A stretch of DNA of 12,728 nt, from positions 1 through 12,728 of the forward strand of contig CALCNO010000216.1 in the NCBI GenBank assembly GCA_937897615.1, given 5' to 3'. This DNA comes from an uncultured Anaerolineaceae bacterium (GTDB taxonomy: Bacteria > Chloroflexota > Anaerolineae > Anaerolineales > Anaerolineaceae). Under the pieces are notes generated by a model. That model had not been told where the DNA came from. It searched no databases and saw only the letters and a list, made by a program, of their open reading frames with translations. Made by a program: the position numbers and the translations under genes. Shown piece by piece: positions 12,449 through 12,728 of the stretch; the first letter of the stretch is position 1, and each line of letters starts with the position of its first letter.

Positions 12449-12522
12449 TGACTCAGTACCGAGCCTTCATATATATTGAATCGAGCGAAGGAGCAAATGA
12501 ACACCAATTTCCAATTCTCTGA
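12448..12522 (+). CDS. Possible 24-residue ORF
   Basis: An ATG overlapping the stop of the membrane protein (TGATG) opens a 24-residue frame beginning MTQYRAFIYIESSEGANEH. It overlaps the next gene out of frame. It may be a short coupled peptide or simply a bridge for ribosomes reaching 12497. Confidence 0.2.
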   Translation: MTQYRAFIYIESSEGANEHQFPIL

Positions 12523-12728
12523 CACGATGATCCGAGGGCTCAAAGGTGCGCCGATCAGCTGTTTGATCCTGCTTTCGATGGCACGGCAGCCGGTGACGGC
12601 GCAGTACCTGGAGCGCATGAGCGGGTACAGCGATAAATCAGTGCTCTCGGCGTTGTTGCTGCTGCGGGACTACGGGCTGGTGACACGTAACGAGCGTTAC
12701 GCCTGGCAGATCGCGCGCGGGGTGATGC
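12497..12728 (+). CDS. Winged-helix DNA-binding protein, 5' part
   Basis: Seventy-seven residues are present and the gene runs off the window. The sequence has a winged-helix pattern: helix SCLILLSMARQPVTAQYLERM, with SGYSDKSVLSALLLLRDYG as turn and recognition helix and LVTRNERYAWQI as wing. This resembles MarR-like or replication-protein N-termini common in phages and plasmids. AAGGAG lies only 3 bases before the ATG. Whether it is a regulator or a replication initiator depends on the missing C-terminus. Confidence 0.68.
   Translation, partial: MNTNFQFSDTMIRGLKGAPISCLILLSMARQPVTAQYLERMSGYSDKSVLSALLLLRDYGLVTRNERYAWQIARGVM

Noticed and set aside
1..12728. CRISPR array, insertion sequence or complete tRNA/rRNA gene
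   Set aside because: No regularly spaced repeats, transposase or complete RNA gene could be found on either strand.

Overview
The window looks like the left part of an integrated mobile genetic element from a moderately GC-rich bacterium. Thr-Pro-rich linkers in the lipoprotein and the general gene style suggest a Chloroflexota (Anaerolineae-like) host. That is an impression, not a phylogenetic result.

Left end (1-1754). A reverse-strand tRNA 3' fragment (about 19-49, T-arm plus acceptor strand) is not followed by the rest of a tRNA, as expected for an attachment-site scar. It is followed by a leader with overlapping, mutually exclusive hairpins ending in an intrinsic terminator. Next comes a helix-turn-helix/zinc-ribbon protein overlapping a tyrosine recombinase with all of R, K, H, R, H and Y. 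This is an integration module.

Passenger region (1755-3346). An AT-rich, leftward three-gene operon encodes a HIRAN-domain protein, a lipoprotein with a Thr-Pro stalk and a PD-(D/E)XK-type nuclease. It resembles accessory or defence cargo. The same 11-base sequence holding the palindrome GAAACGTTTC lies at both of its edges.

Control region (3347-4037). A cI/XRE-type repressor (leftward) faces a ribbon-helix-helix protein (rightward). Between them is a near-consensus promoter (TTGACA-17-TATAAT) with a 12-base-arm inverted repeat at the predicted transcription start. This is a phage-like switch for the long rightward operon that follows.

Rightward operon (4095-12728). Small unrecognised genes come first, then a 655-base hairpin-rich stretch with only tiny or broken reading frames. 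Next are SSB, a Cys-cluster protein, a small protein and a winged-helix protein. The centrepiece is a PRTRC cassette (ParB-related, ThiF-related cassette): ParB, a ubiquitin-like protein (PRTRC-C type, but with about 80 extra residues after its GTKG motif), an unrecognised 277-residue protein in the place of PRTRC-F, an E2-like protein (PRTRC-B), a JAMM peptidase (PRTRC-A) and an E1/ThiF-like adenylyltransferase. A 41-residue protein follows E1 by one base. No actin-like PRTRC-D and no recognisable PRTRC-E are present. The window closes with an unrecognised 184-residue gene, a two-helix membrane peptide and the start of a winged-helix protein.

Working together, the element would integrate at a tRNA gene, be held quiet by the repressor, and on induction express SSB, ParB and a ubiquitin-like conjugation and deconjugation set. 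The target of that conjugation is unknown for this family. The most unusual point is the C-terminally masked ubiquitin-like protein encoded beside a JAMM peptidase.
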